This document shows, in pieces, positions 47,287 to 58,454 of a stretch of 64,000 nt of DNA. The stretch lies in the NCBI GenBank assembly GCA_012033595.1, contig JAAUQL010000009.1, positions 18,704 to 82,703 on the forward strand. Direction: 5' to 3'. How positions within the stretch are numbered: the stretch's first letter is position 1; each line of letters begins with the position of its first letter. The translations under genes and the position numbers were made by a program. Below the pieces are notes generated by a model, which was not told the origin of the DNA, ran no database searches, and saw only the letters and a program-made list of their open reading frames with translations. Source of the DNA: Cyclobacteriaceae bacterium (GTDB taxonomy: Bacteria > Bacteroidota > Bacteroidia > Cytophagales > Cyclobacteriaceae).

Positions 47287-47990
47287 TGAGCAAAGAAAAC
47301 CCGCCTGCTGGTGTACCACAAACCATAGATTCGCTGTCTATAGATTGCACCATTTTTGGTTTTCAGGAATCGAATCTTAAAGTTTTGCTCGTAAAGCATG
47401 CAGAGGGAATCATCAAAGACCGGTGGGCGCTGCCAGGTGGATGGGTAGCGTACAATGAGCACCTTGACGATGCGGCATACCGTCTGTTGAAAGACCTCAC
47501 CGGAGTAAAGGAGCTATTTTTGGAGCAACTTAAAGCATTTGGCGAAGTGGGTCGCTATCCGGGCAAGCGCGTGATTACCATTGGATACTATGCCCTTACC
47601 CGACCCGAAAATTACCAGCTCATACCTGGTTTCACGGCTTCCGATGCCCGGTGGTTTAGCATCAATGAAATCAAAGACCTGCCCTATGACCACAGTGAGA
47701 TTTTGTCTTTTTCTTGGCAAAGGCTTAAGCGCAAGGTAAAATATGCGCCGATAGGTTTCAACCTGCTTCCGGAAAAGTTCACCTTGCTCCAGCTCCAGGA
47801 ATTGTACGAATCCATCCTGGAGATCAAACTCGACAAGCCAAATTTCAGACGGAAGATTATGAAAATGGATTTGATTGTTTCTTGCCATCAAAAGCAGCAA
47901 GGAGTCTCGCACCGCGCTGCCAATTTGTATCATTTTGACAAGAAGGTTTACGACCAATTGACCGAAGACGGTTTTATTTTCGAATTTTAA
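47286..47990 (+). CDS. NUDIX-fold transcriptional regulator, probably of xylose use
   Basis: A 234-residue protein. The first 140 residues have the NUDIX fold, but the catalytic box is degraded: G52-x5-E58-x7-R66 is kept while the two metal-binding Glu are replaced by Asp70 and Leu71 (RLLKDLTG). A winged-helix-like C-terminal part (KFTLLQLQELYESIL, NFRRKIMKMDLI) would bind DNA. This architecture is that of the NrtR/AraR-type regulators that control arabinose and other sugars in Bacteroides. Divergent to xylBA and with palindromic sites between, it most likely senses a xylose-pathway sugar or sugar phosphate. Confidence 0.85.
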   Translation: MSKENPPAGVPQTIDSLSIDCTIFGFQESNLKVLLVKHAEGIIKDRWALPGGWVAYNEHLDDAAYRLLKDLTGVKELFLEQLKAFGEVGRYPGKRVITIGYYALTRPENYQLIPGFTASDARWFSINEIKDLPYDHSEILSFSWQRLKRKVKYAPIGFNLLPEKFTLLQLQELYESILEIKLDKPNFRRKIMKMDLIVSCHQKQQGVSHRAANLYHFDKKVYDQLTEDGFIFEF

Positions 47991-48356
47991 TTACACCCCT
48001 ATCGGTGGCACTTTCCCCACTACGCGCACTTGATTTAATTCAAAAATTAAAATATTATTAGTCAAAAAGGTATTTTATTGAAATAATATTCTGTGCGCCT
48101 TTCAATTTTTAGAATACTCAAAAAATGACTGCAAACGTTTGCAGTTTTTTATTTAAATATGGCTGCATTATGCCCGATATCTTACATTGACCGTTAGGGC
48201 GCAGCGTGACAATAACTATTTGATGGGTAAAAGTCATATTTTTAGCGATTTAGCTAATTTACCTTTGTATGGCTGTCAATATTTCGATGGCAGATTAGTC
48301 TAAACTCCTATACATAATGAAATCTTTTTTTTAGTTAACCATCAAAAAACGGTAAA
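47991..48356. other. Spacer with an 18-bp perfect palindrome
   Basis: ACTGCAAACGTTTGCAGT at 48128-48145 is perfectly palindromic and is followed by six T. The core GCAAACGTTTGC equals that of LacI/PurR-type operators, but the T run also allows a 7-bp-stem terminator. No gene is supported in the rest. Confidence 0.5.
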
Positions 48357-49132
48357 ATGAAAACATACTTATATTTCTCTGTGACGCCCGAAGCGCTCAT
48401 TGCTTCTGGCCTCGAACCGGAAAAATTCGGTAGTTACCTGGCGGTGGGCACCCAAAAACGTGCGCGTGGTCAGGCGGTCTTTTTTGAACTCGATATCGAC
48501 AAGGTTGGCGATTTGGTCTCTAAAGACTATATCCAAAACATTGTGTGCCTCATTCCAACGGCACGCCCAAGAGGTCTCTCTATCTTTCGATTTACCGGGT
48601 GTTGGAGCGCATTCCCTTTGAGGCACTCAAAGGGTTGTACCTGACCACCGACGATGGCAGGGTGCTGAAGCTGGAGCAGGGGGAATTTATACCCAGGAAA
48701 AATGAGAGCTTGTACTTCTATCAGGAGCTGTGCCCGGTGACCCCGCGCATCGCATCTACCCTCAATCCTCCCAAATTTGTAAACTACGTTTGCGACCAAA
48801 AAAACAACATATCTGTGCCCAAGCTATTTTGTGTGCAGTTGGAACTGGGCGAACTCGCCAACGATCCTATAGCAGGCATGGCTGACAACCTACCCTATTC
48901 CAATGTGTTTCACTTGCGCGATTGCCTGGCCGGTCTATTGCAAAACACCAGCAAATTTACCAAAACAGTGGTAAGGTTTTTTAGTGGCGACGTTCAGTAC
49001 CGCACTTGTAAAAATGGATTTTTCATTGGCGACGACACCAGGTGTCTATTTTATCCGCTGCCTTCCAAAGAAGAGCTGGATGAAAAACACTATGCATGGT
49101 GGAAGTCAGCAATGGTTATGGGTTTTAAATAG
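48357..49132 (+). CDS. Conserved-looking hypothetical protein of about 258 residues (frameshift)
   Basis: Two overlapping frames form one protein: MKTYLYFSVTPEALIASGLEPEKFGSYLA... joined near 48541-48547 to PHSNGTPKRSLYLSIYRVLERIPFEALKG. It has no signal peptide or span. YFSVTPEALIASML-like wording suggests a Bacteroidota protein family, but I cannot name it. The second half contains repeated Leu/Phe-rich beta segments (KLFCVQLELGELAND). It is directly upstream of the membrane pyrophosphatase gene (27 bases) on the same strand. Confidence 0.6.
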
Positions 49133-49159
49133 AATATTAACGTTTAAATTTTTGATATC

Positions 49160-51362
49160 ATGAACACTATTTTTTGGCTTGTGCCAATAGCATCCTTACT
49201 GGCCTTATCGTTTGCCTTGTATTTTTACAGGCAGGTTTTCAAAGAGGATGAGGGCACAGATACAATGAAAAGAATCGCCCATCACGTCAGTCTGGGCGCT
49301 ATGGCCTATTTGAAGCAACAATACAAGGTGGTGCTTATCTTCTTTATTGTGCTCACACTATTATTTGCCATTTTGGCTATGGTTTCAACCTTCAAAACCC
49401 CTGGGTTCCTTTTGCCTTCCTTACCGGTGGTCTTTTCTCCGGTATTGCTGGTTTTTGGGTATGAAAACAGCTACCATGGCATCGGCTCGTACTGCCAATG
49501 CAGCGCGCAAGTCGCTCGATGCTGGTCTTAGAATTGCGTTTAGAAGTGGCGCTGTTATGGGTTTGGTGGTGGTTGGTTTGGGTCTTCTCGATATTTCCAT
49601 CTGGTTTATCGTGCTCAACTATTTCTATCCCGCCACCGACACGCACAACATGATGATCATTACCACTACCATGCTTACTTTTGGTATGGGTGCATCGGCT
49701 CAGGCACTGTTTGCCAGAGTAGGTGGAGGCATCTTTACCAAAGCGGCCGATGTTGGCGCCGATCTGGTAGGAAAAGTAGAAGCGGGTATTCCCGAAGATG
49801 ATCCGCGCAACCCGGCTACCATCGCCGACAACGTAGGGGACAATGTGGGCGATGTGGCTGGCATGGGCGCTGACCTTTACGAATCTTATTGCGGATCTAT
49901 TTTGGCTACGGCAGCTCTTGGCGCTGCGGCCTTTATGAACTCATCTGAAATGCAAATGAAGGCCGTGCTTGCACCTATGCTGATCGCCTCTATTGGTATC
50001 ATGCTTTCCATCATTGGCATATTTGTAGTCAAAACCAAAGAAGGCGCTACGCAAAAGCAATTGATGCAATCGCTGGAAAAGGGGATTAATCTCAGCTCAG
50101 TACTTATTGTAATCGCATCGCTGGGTCTGCTATATTTATTGCAGATAGAAAACTGGTTGGGCATTTGGGGTTCACTGGTCATCGGTCTGCTGGTGGGTAT
50201 CGTCATTGGCAAAGCCACAGAGTATTATACATCAGAAGAGTACGCTCCAACCAAAAAAATAGCCAATAGTGCAGAGACTGGTCCGGCGACGGTTATCATT
50301 TCCGGTTTGGGCATGGGCATGATTTCTACCCTTATTCCCGTGGTTGCTGTGGCTATAGGTATTGTGCTTTCATTCCTCACAGCTTCGGGCGGCGATCTTA
50401 CCAATATGCCCATGGGGCTATATGGCATAGGTGTGGCAGCAGTAGGTATGCTTTCTACACTGGGCATTACCCTGGCCACCGACGCTTACGGCCCCATAGC
50501 CGACAATGCCGGTGGAAATGCTGAGATGAGCGAATTGGGTCCTGAAGTAAGGAAAAGAACAGATGCACTTGATTCTCTGGGCAATACCACTGCCGCTACA
50601 GGTAAAGGCTTTGCAATTGGTTCAGCCGCACTCACTGCCCTGGCTTTGTTGGCTTCCTATATCGAAGAACTCAAAATCGGGATCGACAGGTTAATGCAAA
50701 CCTCATCGTCTTATATTTTCCCCAGTGGCTTCGAAGTCACCAGCAGGGAACAACTTATGAGTTTGCAACTCAACGATTTTATGAATTATTTTCAGGTACA
50801 CCTCATGAACCCGATCGTGCTTATAGGTGTATTTATTGGTTCGATGACGGCATTCCTCTTCTGTGGCCTTACCATGAATGCGGTCGGCAGGGCAGCCGGT
50901 AAAATGGTTGACGAAGTAAGGAGGCAATTCAGGGAGATCAAAGGTATAATGGAAGGTGAAACCGAGCCTGACTACGCCAAGTGTGTGGCCATCTCTACCA
51001 AAGGCGCACAAATAGAAATGGTCGTGCCGTCTATTTTGGCCATCCTTATACCCATCGTTGTGTGTTTGCTGTTTGGCGTGGCCGGTTCTCTTGGCTTGTT
51101 GGTAGGCGGACTTTCCACCGGATTTGTATTGGCTGTATTTATGTCTAACTCGGGTGGTGCCTGGGACAATGCCAAAAAATACATTGAATCCGGACATATG
51201 GGAGGAAAAGGCTCCAATGCACACAAAGCAACCGTGATCGGTGATACGGTTGGCGATCCATTTAAAGATACTTCCGGCCCCAGCCTGAACATCCTCATCA
51301 AGCTGATGAGCATGGTCACCATCGTAATGGCAGGTGTAACGGTAGCTATCAGCTTGCTATAA
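49160..51362 (+). CDS. hppA: Membrane ion-pumping pyrophosphatase (two frameshifts)
   Basis: About 734 residues with about 16 spans. Signature sites are [35 protein letters not shown] (the substrate site), and [23 protein letters not shown] near the C-terminus. [16 protein letters not shown] has Ala where K+-independent enzymes have Lys, so it should be K+-dependent, a group that includes Na+-pumping members. It uses pyrophosphate energy to move Na+ or H+ outward. Two frame breaks sit in a C4 run (49398-49401) and a T5 run (49452-49456); adding one base to each gives [25 protein letters not shown]. Confidence 0.93.
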
Positions 51363-51387
51363 TCTTTTAAGGATATTTTTTTATAAT

Positions 51388-51433
51388 AAAGGTAAAGGAA
51401 GGCCAGTGTTGGTTTTCCTTTACCTTTTTTTGC
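51388..51433 (+). terminator. Terminator after hppA
   Basis: A 13-bp stem (AAAGGTAAAGGAA, 51388-51400, with its complement 51415-51427) and a T run. It is nearly symmetric and may also stop the convergent esterase gene. Confidence 0.85.
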
Positions 51434-51507
51434 ACTGGTACCAAATGGATGTAAGACGATTGGGAAAGAAGCCTTCATAAAATGAAGAGCCCAGGCAAAT
51501 TCCAACT

Positions 51508-52818
51508 CTATTCTTTCAATTGCTCCAGAAGCCATTGCTTGCCCATATTCCATTGCTCGGGGTAGGTCCAATGCCTGGCATCCTGAAAGATATGCAACTC
51601 TTTTTTTCCTTTGATTTCGTTGTAGGCGGCGTACATCGATGTCGGCGGGCATACGTTGTCGTTAAATCCCCAGGAATACCACCCTTTTTGATTGATCTGC
51701 CTGGCAAAGTTTACCACATCAAAATATTTGATCGTGTTTATTTTTTCGTCGCTGAAGTGGGACGAATCGCCCGGATGAAACATATGCGGCCAGCCTCCGG
51801 CACGACCATTTAGGTAGCCGCTCATGTCGCTCAGCGCCGGATAGTAGGCCGCAAGGTAGCTTACCCGCTTGTCGAGCCCGGCAGTGACGATAGACAAAGC
51901 ACCACCCTGGCTGCCGCCGGTTACGCCCAGGTTGATGCCATCATATTCGGGCAAACTGGCGATAAAATCGACGGCGCGCACGCAGCCCAAATACACCCGC
52001 TTATAATAGTATTTGTCTCTATTGTCCAGGTTCAGTGTCCAATAGCTGTTTAGCGCACCATTCATCAGGTCATCATATACCGCTTTTTCCAGATTGACGG
52101 GAATACCGTGTATGCCTATCTGAAAGGAGATAATGCCTTCTTCGGCCAGATCTACCCTGCCATAGTAGGGTCTGATTCCTGCTCCTGGCACATCGAGCAC
52201 CGCTGGGTATTTACCGGATTTTTTGGGCTTGCATAGTATGCCATAGATGTGCGATCCTTCGCGGAAATTTTGCAAACTCACATGGTACACATCAGCCTTG
52301 TCGGTGCATCGATCAGGCAACAGGGTCAGCCTGGCCTCCATCGGTATCTTGTTGTTTTCTTTTATTGCGTCATTCCAGAAGGTCATAAAATCATCGGGCA
52401 GTGCTACAGTGGGTTTAATCTGACCCGGCGCAAATGCCGCGGTCGCCATGTTGCTGTATTCTTTGCCATCGATGGTGACATACACCCAACACCGCAAAAA
52501 TCCCGGGGAGTCCATTGTGCCTCCTTTGATCATGGTTTCACTCCGTTTTAAGGTCAGGGTTTCTTTATTGACCGGATCCATTTTTTCAGGCCTTATTTCA
52601 TAGCTGATTTCGATGTCAGACAGCGGGTTTCCATATTTCAGAATGCTGACATTAAAGCGTACCTGCTCACCGATATCATAGATCCAGTCTTCGTGGTCGG
52701 GCGCGATGTTGATTTGTACCAGCGGTTGCGCCGGCTGCGACAATACATCCTGAAACATAGTAAACACCAGGCACAGCAGAGCAATCACAAGATGTCTTTT
52801 TGATGGCAAAAATTGCAT
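51508..52818 (-). CDS. Acetyl-xylan-esterase-family exported hydrolase
   Basis: A 436-residue protein. Residues 1-28 are a signal peptide. An N-terminal beta-sandwich (about 30-135) precedes an alpha/beta-hydrolase of the cephalosporin-C deacetylase / AXE1 family. The nucleophile is Ser303 in [12 protein letters not shown] catalytic Asp is expected in the GFNDNVCPP loop, and the His is in [10 protein letters not shown]. Start ATG 52818 ([10 protein letters not shown]) replaces an upstream in-frame ATG at 52851. It probably removes acetyl groups from xylan or xylo-oligosaccharides, agreeing with xylAB; some relatives act on other acetylated sugars. Confidence 0.88.
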   Translation of the reverse strand: MQFLPSKRHLVIALLCLVFTMFQDVLSQPAQPLVQINIAPDHEDWIYDIGEQVRFNVSILKYGNPLSDIEISYEIRPEKMDPVNKETLTLKRSETMIKGGTMDSPGFLRCWVYVTIDGKEYSNMATAAFAPGQIKPTVALPDDFMTFWNDAIKENNKIPMEARLTLLPDRCTDKADVYHVSLQNFREGSHIYGILCKPKKSGKYPAVLDVPGAGIRPYYGRVDLAEEGIISFQIGIHGIPVNLEKAVYDDLMNGALNSYWTLNLDNRDKYYYKRVYLGCVRAVDFIASLPEYDGINLGVTGGSQGGALSIVTAGLDKRVSYLAAYYPALSDMSGYLNGRAGGWPHMFHPGDSSHFSDEKINTIKYFDVVNFARQINQKGWYSWGFNDNVCPPTSMYAAYNEIKGKKELHIFQDARHWTYPEQWNMGKQWLLEQLKE

Positions 52819-53116
52819 ATTGATTAGGTTAGGTGAACAACAAGTCGGCAATATGAGAAAATCCTCAAAATAATAAAATGGAGCCAGGTGGTTTTGAATG
52901 TGCTGTAACCTATCGCTAAGTCAGGTGTCTTGTTTTTATCATCACATGATTACCATTCTTAATCACAAAACAGACAGGTGAAATATGAATGAAGCACCGG
53001 GAAGGCTTCACCACGGGGAGTTCATTTAATTTTACACCGATTGAGCAGTATCTTCTGCCGGGCTAGCAGTATGGAATTGGCTTCCTATTTGCTGAGCCAG
53101 CGGCTTGTACTTCATC

Positions 53117-53698
53117 TTACATTTGCGAAAGCAGCAACAGGAGTATAATCATTTGATAATCGCTGAGTTCTTCACGCAAAAATTTGAGCGCCTGGCCCAT
53201 TTGATTTTCCACGGTCTTAATGGATATGTCGAGCTTTTCGGCGATTTCCTTATTTTTTAGGCCACCCTCACGACTGAGCCGGAATATTTCCTGGCGTTTG
53301 GGTGGCATGGCTTCGATGGCTTTTTCGGCTTTTACTTTTATCTCCCGGTAGTCCACATCAAGATCAGTAAAATTCCCGGCGCGATCATCGGCGTAGATCA
53401 AAAAATCCAGATATGCCTGCTCATTCACTTTTTTGCGAAAGCCATTAAAAATGCGATGCTTTGCCGCCTGGATCACATAAGCAGAAAATGACTGGCTTGC
53501 GTCGATATTTTTGCGCTTTTCCCATATTCGCAGAAAAACCTCCTGCACGATTTCTTCCGCGTCTTCTGAGGTGCGGAGATATCTACGCGAGAAAGCAAAT
53601 AAAATGGGGGCATATTTAGAATACAATATCCGAAAAGACGTGCGATCGCCATCTATGAGCTGAGCTACCAATTGCCGTTCTTCCGGGGGCTGATTCAT
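53117..53698 (-). CDS. ECF sigma factor of the Bacteroidota RpoE-like class
   Basis: A 193-residue protein. Region 2 is FSRRYLRTSEDAEEIVQEVFLRIWEKR (about 36-62). Region 4 is AIEAMPPKRQEIFRLSREGGLKNKEIAEKLDISIKTVENQMGQALKFL. The C-terminal hydrophobic end (YQMIILLLLLSQM) is typical of the SusCD-linked sigma group. Those are usually paired with a FecR-type anti-sigma gene, but none is adjacent, so its control is unclear. The orientation is away from the AXE gene. Confidence 0.92.
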   Translation of the reverse strand: MNQPPEERQLVAQLIDGDRTSFRILYSKYAPILFAFSRRYLRTSEDAEEIVQEVFLRIWEKRKNIDASQSFSAYVIQAAKHRIFNGFRKKVNEQAYLDFLIYADDRAGNFTDLDVDYREIKVKAEKAIEAMPPKRQEIFRLSREGGLKNKEIAEKLDISIKTVENQMGQALKFLREELSDYQMIILLLLLSQM

Positions 53699-53918
53699 TA
53701 TAAAATAGGAATATAAAAAATTTGCCTACATCAAAAAAACAAAGGTAGCACAATCAGTCTATCTTTCATTTTTATATGTCCTACGACCACCTTATATCAT
53801 ATAAAATAAATGAAATGACTGTTGTCTAGGCGAGACTTACACTAAAACTGGAGGTGCATAGGAGGACACCCACTATACTTTTTGGGACTATCGCTTCAGG
53901 ATTGGTCACGATGTGGCA

Positions 53919-54314
53919 TTAATTCCTGGTTATCAGCCAATCTTCGGCAGATTCCTGATCAATGAACAATTTGACTGGCAGATTGAATTTGTTGGTGGCC
54001 TGTATGATTACATTCAAATAGTATTTCTTAAAAACATTGCCGATGAAAATTACCGCAGCAGCCTTTAATCCCAATTCGATTGATTTTGGCAAAGCAACAT
54101 TTTCGAACCACTTGCGGTCATCAGGGCTTATTATTCCCTGATCCCTTACGTCCGAAAGAAAGCGTTTCAGCCCATAAATTTTCTGATTGTCGAGCAAAAA
54201 CAGAAAGGCTTCCCGGTATTTTTCGCTGGTGCATTTGCCCATCCATTTGATGATTCCTATACTTTTTTCCTGATTGATGGAAATAATCGCATAGTTAGTT
54301 TCTTTTAAGATCAT
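53919..54314 (-). CDS. Small STAS/SpoIIAA-like hypothetical protein
   Basis: A 131-residue soluble protein. ISINQEKSIGIIKWMGKCTSEKYREAF, FLSDVRDQGIISPDDRKWFENVALP, AAAVIFIGNVFKKYYLNVIIQATNKFNLPVKLF is a pattern I recall in many Bacteroidota genomes, an alpha/beta fold resembling STAS domains. Function unknown. It faces the sigma-factor gene in the same direction but with a spacer of 220 bases. Confidence 0.72.
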   Translation of the reverse strand: MILKETNYAIISINQEKSIGIIKWMGKCTSEKYREAFLFLLDNQKIYGLKRFLSDVRDQGIISPDDRKWFENVALPKSIELGLKAAAVIFIGNVFKKYYLNVIIQATNKFNLPVKLFIDQESAEDWLITRN

Positions 54315-54957
54315 GTTTAAAAAGAATAAAAATGGGGTAAGTACAAAAATAGTAAAAGAAGCAAAAAAAAAGCCTTTGATGTAGCCGATGAATTCGAAAA
54401 AAAGTCAACTTTTTTCCACATCAACAAGCACGCAAATACCATCCCAAATACAAAAACACAAGCTTTTGCCGATTGCCCAGGCAGCATATCCCCTTTTTTC
54501 AATGTTTGCAGGCTTGCTCGTGTCCGGAGCCATATAAAGACCGCGTGATTCGAAAAATCCGGTGGGGGAGTCATGAGGTCGGTGGGCGAAACTATGCGCC
54601 ATTGCCATCGTCTGCAGAAGCCGGCAAAACACTATTAACCCCGAGCCTGCATGTTAGCTTCTACACCTAAGCATATCCTTAGCGGAAGTGCTTTGCCGCC
54701 AGTGCGCTTATAGTGACCTTCTTTTATTTCCATCTCAAATCCTTTGGCAATGGCATGAACCAAAAGATGCCGGTGAAGCAACAGAGCCATACCGGGCAAG
54801 CTGTAGCTGCCTCCGCTGCCTCGCTAAATGCCATGTAATTTTTGACACTAATTTACAGTAGCTGCAAGCGGCTGAAAGCCAGTAATTTCAATATTTAAAT
54901 TTAAATTTGCTACGCTGTCACGGTTCCATTTTTTTGGCTTCCGGTATGTACATTCAA
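54315..54957. other. Spacer of about 640 bases before the TPR protein gene
   Basis: No gene is supported; short open frames here lack family features. TAAATTTG at 54902-54909 (just inside AT-rich palindromic ATTTAAATTTAAAT) could be the -7 box of the TPR gene, with no clear -33 TTG. Confidence 0.4.
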
Positions 54958-57900
54958 ATGATGAAGACAATGAACAGGTGTTTAAATTTTTGGTTGTGTA
55001 CCATCACTGCGCTACTATTTTTCAGTGGTTTTTCCAGTGCCCAGTCCGACAAAGCAGTGTTTCATATCCAGGTGTTCAAAAGCGACAGCACCATCATTGG
55101 CGAAGGGACTGGTTTTTTTATGGATGGCAATGAAGGATATGCTCATGCTTTTATCTTCAAAAATGGGGCATTTGCCCGGGTGATTACCCAAGACAGCACC
55201 ATTCATCGTATTACCAATATTGCTGGCTTTGACCGCTTTACAGGTGTGGTCAGGCTGGAGCTGGATAATATGTTAAGCACAAAAATCACCAAATTGTCCG
55301 GCGCAAGTACCATGACGGCAGTAGGCAGTACGGTGCAGGTTATTCATTCCGATGGCCTGCAATCCAGCAATACCCAAAAGTATAAAGTCGCCAAAAGAGA
55401 AGAAATTATTGGATATGAGCCAGCGATCATCCTGGAAGGTGCACTTGACAAACAAGCGCTCGGCGCTCCGGTTGTGAATGCCGCAGGTCAGGCCGTAGGT
55501 ATGGTCATCGCTGCCGATGAAGCTGGCAGGCAAATGGCCATAGCAGGTACGGGCAGCATTGTCAACGTACCTGAGATTTCAAAAACGGTGGCTGAATTTG
55601 GGGCAAGTGTCCAGGTACAGCCCTTTCTGATCCAGGGATTAAATGCCTACCTTAGCGGGGATACTGAGCAGGCAATCAGCGCCCTGGGCAAAGCCAAATC
55701 GGCCATGCCCGGTCATGTCACAGCCTATTATTATGCTGGCCTGCTCAACTACAGTCAGGACAAAATATCTGCCGCAAGGGCAGATATGAGCAAGGCCATA
55801 GAGCTGGACAACACACTGGCTCAGGCATTTTTTATCCGGGGCAAGATCAACTTTGGCAACGATGATTTTAGCAATGCAGCCAAGGATTTAGATCAGGCTG
55901 AGGCCCTGGGGGTCGGAGAGCTTGTCTTGTACGAAATGCGGGGAAAATCCAGATATAACTCCAAAGACCTGGAAGGTGCTATGGCCGATTTCGAGCGATG
56001 TGGCACGCTGGGCAGCAAAGATGCGGAGATTTTTTATTTGATGGGAAACAGCAAGTTTCGCAATGAAGATTTTGCCGGAGCGGTGGCCGCCTACAACAAA
56101 TCCAATGATCTTGGGCGGACAGATGAGCTCATTTACAACAACCGGGGTAAAGCCAAATATTTGCTCAAAGATATGCAAGGCGCCATCGCCGACTATACCA
56201 AATCGATCGACGCCAATCCGGAATATGACAAAGCATATATCAACCGGGGCACCTGTTATTTCGAAATGGGCGATTTTACCAAGGCGTTGGCTTCGCTGAC
56301 CATGGCCGGGGAAATGGGGGCTTCCAGTACCAAACTATTCACCATGCTCGGTCTGGCCAGGTTCAATATGAAGGACATGACAGGTGCAATGGACGACCTG
56401 AATACCGCCATTCGAATGGAAACCAAAGAGCCCAAGGCATACTGGTATCGGGGAAGCATCAAAAATCGGAGGGTGATTTTAAAGGGGCACTCGAAGACCT
56501 CAACTTAGCCATCAATATGGGTGTGGCAGAAGGCAGGGCTTATGTGGAGCGGGCGCAGTGCAATTATAAATTAAAAAAATATGACCTGGTGATAGAAGAT
56601 GTCAATATTGCCGAATCGAAAAATGCCATGGATATGGAGGCGTATTCAAGCCGGGGAAATGCCTACTATTTTATGAGAGAAGCCGAACTGAGCATCAAAG
56701 ACCTCGAAAAGGCCATGGCGATGGGCGATACCAATGGGGAATCTTATTTTCATCTGGGCTTTGCCTACCATACCTTGGATAATTGTACCAAAGCGATGCA
56801 GGCCTTTGTTGAGACCATAAACCGGGGGGTGAACAATGAAGTGATCTATGATCTCCGTGGCAAATGCAAAGAAAAATCTGCCGATGGCGAAGGAGCATTT
56901 GACGACTATTCCAAGGCGATAGAGATCAACCCGGACTATATCCCCTCATTAGAAGGCAGAGGTATGATTCAATACGCCCGGCAAAACTGGGTGGGCTGTA
57001 CCGAAGACCTCGGCAAAGTAGCCAAAAATGGCAAAGCCGAGACTAAGGTATTTACACTGCTTGGCATCGCTTATTTCAATCTGGCAGATTATATCAAAAC
57101 ATTGGAATCGCTCAATATTGCCATTAGCAAAGGGGAAACCTACAAAAAGGCATATTATTGCCGCGGCCATGCCAACTACCATCAGGGGGAGTACAAATCT
57201 GCCATTGCCGACCTCACCTTGTCGCTGGAGGATGGCCTCAAAGATATGGAATCTTACCTGCACCGGGGCATGTCGTATTTTGCCTTGCAAGATTACGAAA
57301 ATGCGGCTGCCGACCTGGATAAGGCAGTAGAAAGTGGAGGCAAAACCGTAGAGATTTACTATACACTGGGAGTGGCCGAATACGAAATTAATAAAGTGAA
57401 CAGCGCCATCCAGAATTTTAACAAGACCATCAGTTTACAACCCGACCACGGGGAGGCTTTCTTTAACCGAGCCAATTGCAAGTTTAAATTGAAAGACTAC
57501 GAAAATTCCATCACCGACTATGACCAGGCTTTGGCCTTTGGGGTAGAAAACCACCTGCTATTTAATAATCGCGGCAAAGCCCGGCAACTGATGGAACAAT
57601 ATGAAGCTGCCATTGTCGACTACGACAAGGCGCTGGAAATCAAAAATGATTATACCCGGGCTTTCGAAAATCGCGGCACATGCTACTATCAAATGCAAAA
57701 CTATCCCCGGGTAATTGAAGACCTCACCAGCCTCGAAAAACAAGAAGAGCTCAAGCCCGCCTTGTACTATTTTCTCGGTCAGTCATATTATTATACCAAT
57801 AATTATCCCTACGCCATCAATTACCTCGATAAGGCCATCAATGGGGGCATCAACCTAAAGGATGGATTTAAAAACCGGGCTTTTAGCCATATGAAGCAAG

Positions 57901-58403
57901 AATCATTTGCCGCTGCCGTCAACGACTTTACGGCCAGCCTGCAACTGGAAAACAATCAGCCCGACATCTACACCAACAGGGCAGAGGCCTACATCTTTCT
58001 GGAAGAAAACGAAAAAGCAATGAACGACCTCAACGAGGCCATTAAGCTGGAAGAGGGCAACCCCGACAACTACTTCAACCGGGCAATACTGTACGAACAA
58101 ATGGAAAATTTTGCCGAGGCATCTAAAGATTATAGTAAGGTGATAGAACTAAATCCGAAAGATGCTAATGCATACTATAGCCGGGGAGGCTGCTTTGCCA
58201 ACAGCGAAAATTTTGCTGCTGCGGTCAAAGACATGGCCAAAGCGGTGGAGCTGGATCCTTCCAAACCGGAGTATTTACGAGCCTTGGGCAATACCAAGTA
58301 CCGGTTTAATGAACTTGATGACGACCCCTGCCAGGATTGGCAACGGGCCTCTGATCTTGGCGACAAAAAGGCGGCCTTTTCGCTGAAGCGCTTTTGTCAA
58401 TAA
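54958..58403 (+). CDS. Giant exported TPR protein with degenerate trypsin-like N-terminal domain (one-base frameshift)
   Basis: About 1148 residues after repair. A signal peptide ends SSAQ (about 30). Residues about 35-210 look like a trypsin-type domain: GEGTGFFMDG, IAGFDRFTGVVRLEL, GTGSIVNVPEIS. The usual GNSGGP active Ser is replaced by LGAPVVNAAGQAVG, so proteolysis is unlikely. From about 225 to the end are some 25 TPR units, each near 34 residues (examples: YYYAGLLNYSQDKISAARADMSKAIEL). The frame breaks in an A5 run at 56461-56465; an extra A gives GSIKKSEGDFKGALEDLN. It is probably periplasmic or surface-exposed and used for protein binding; the partner is unknown. Confidence 0.86.
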
Positions 58404-58454
58404 GCCAGCCGGTGTTTAGCAGCGGTAGGGCAGAGGCAAGTACGCCCCAAGCGC

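Noticed and set aside
53919..54314. FecR-type anti-sigma factor for the ECF sigma gene
   Set aside because: It has no membrane span or FecR wording; it is a small soluble STAS-like protein.
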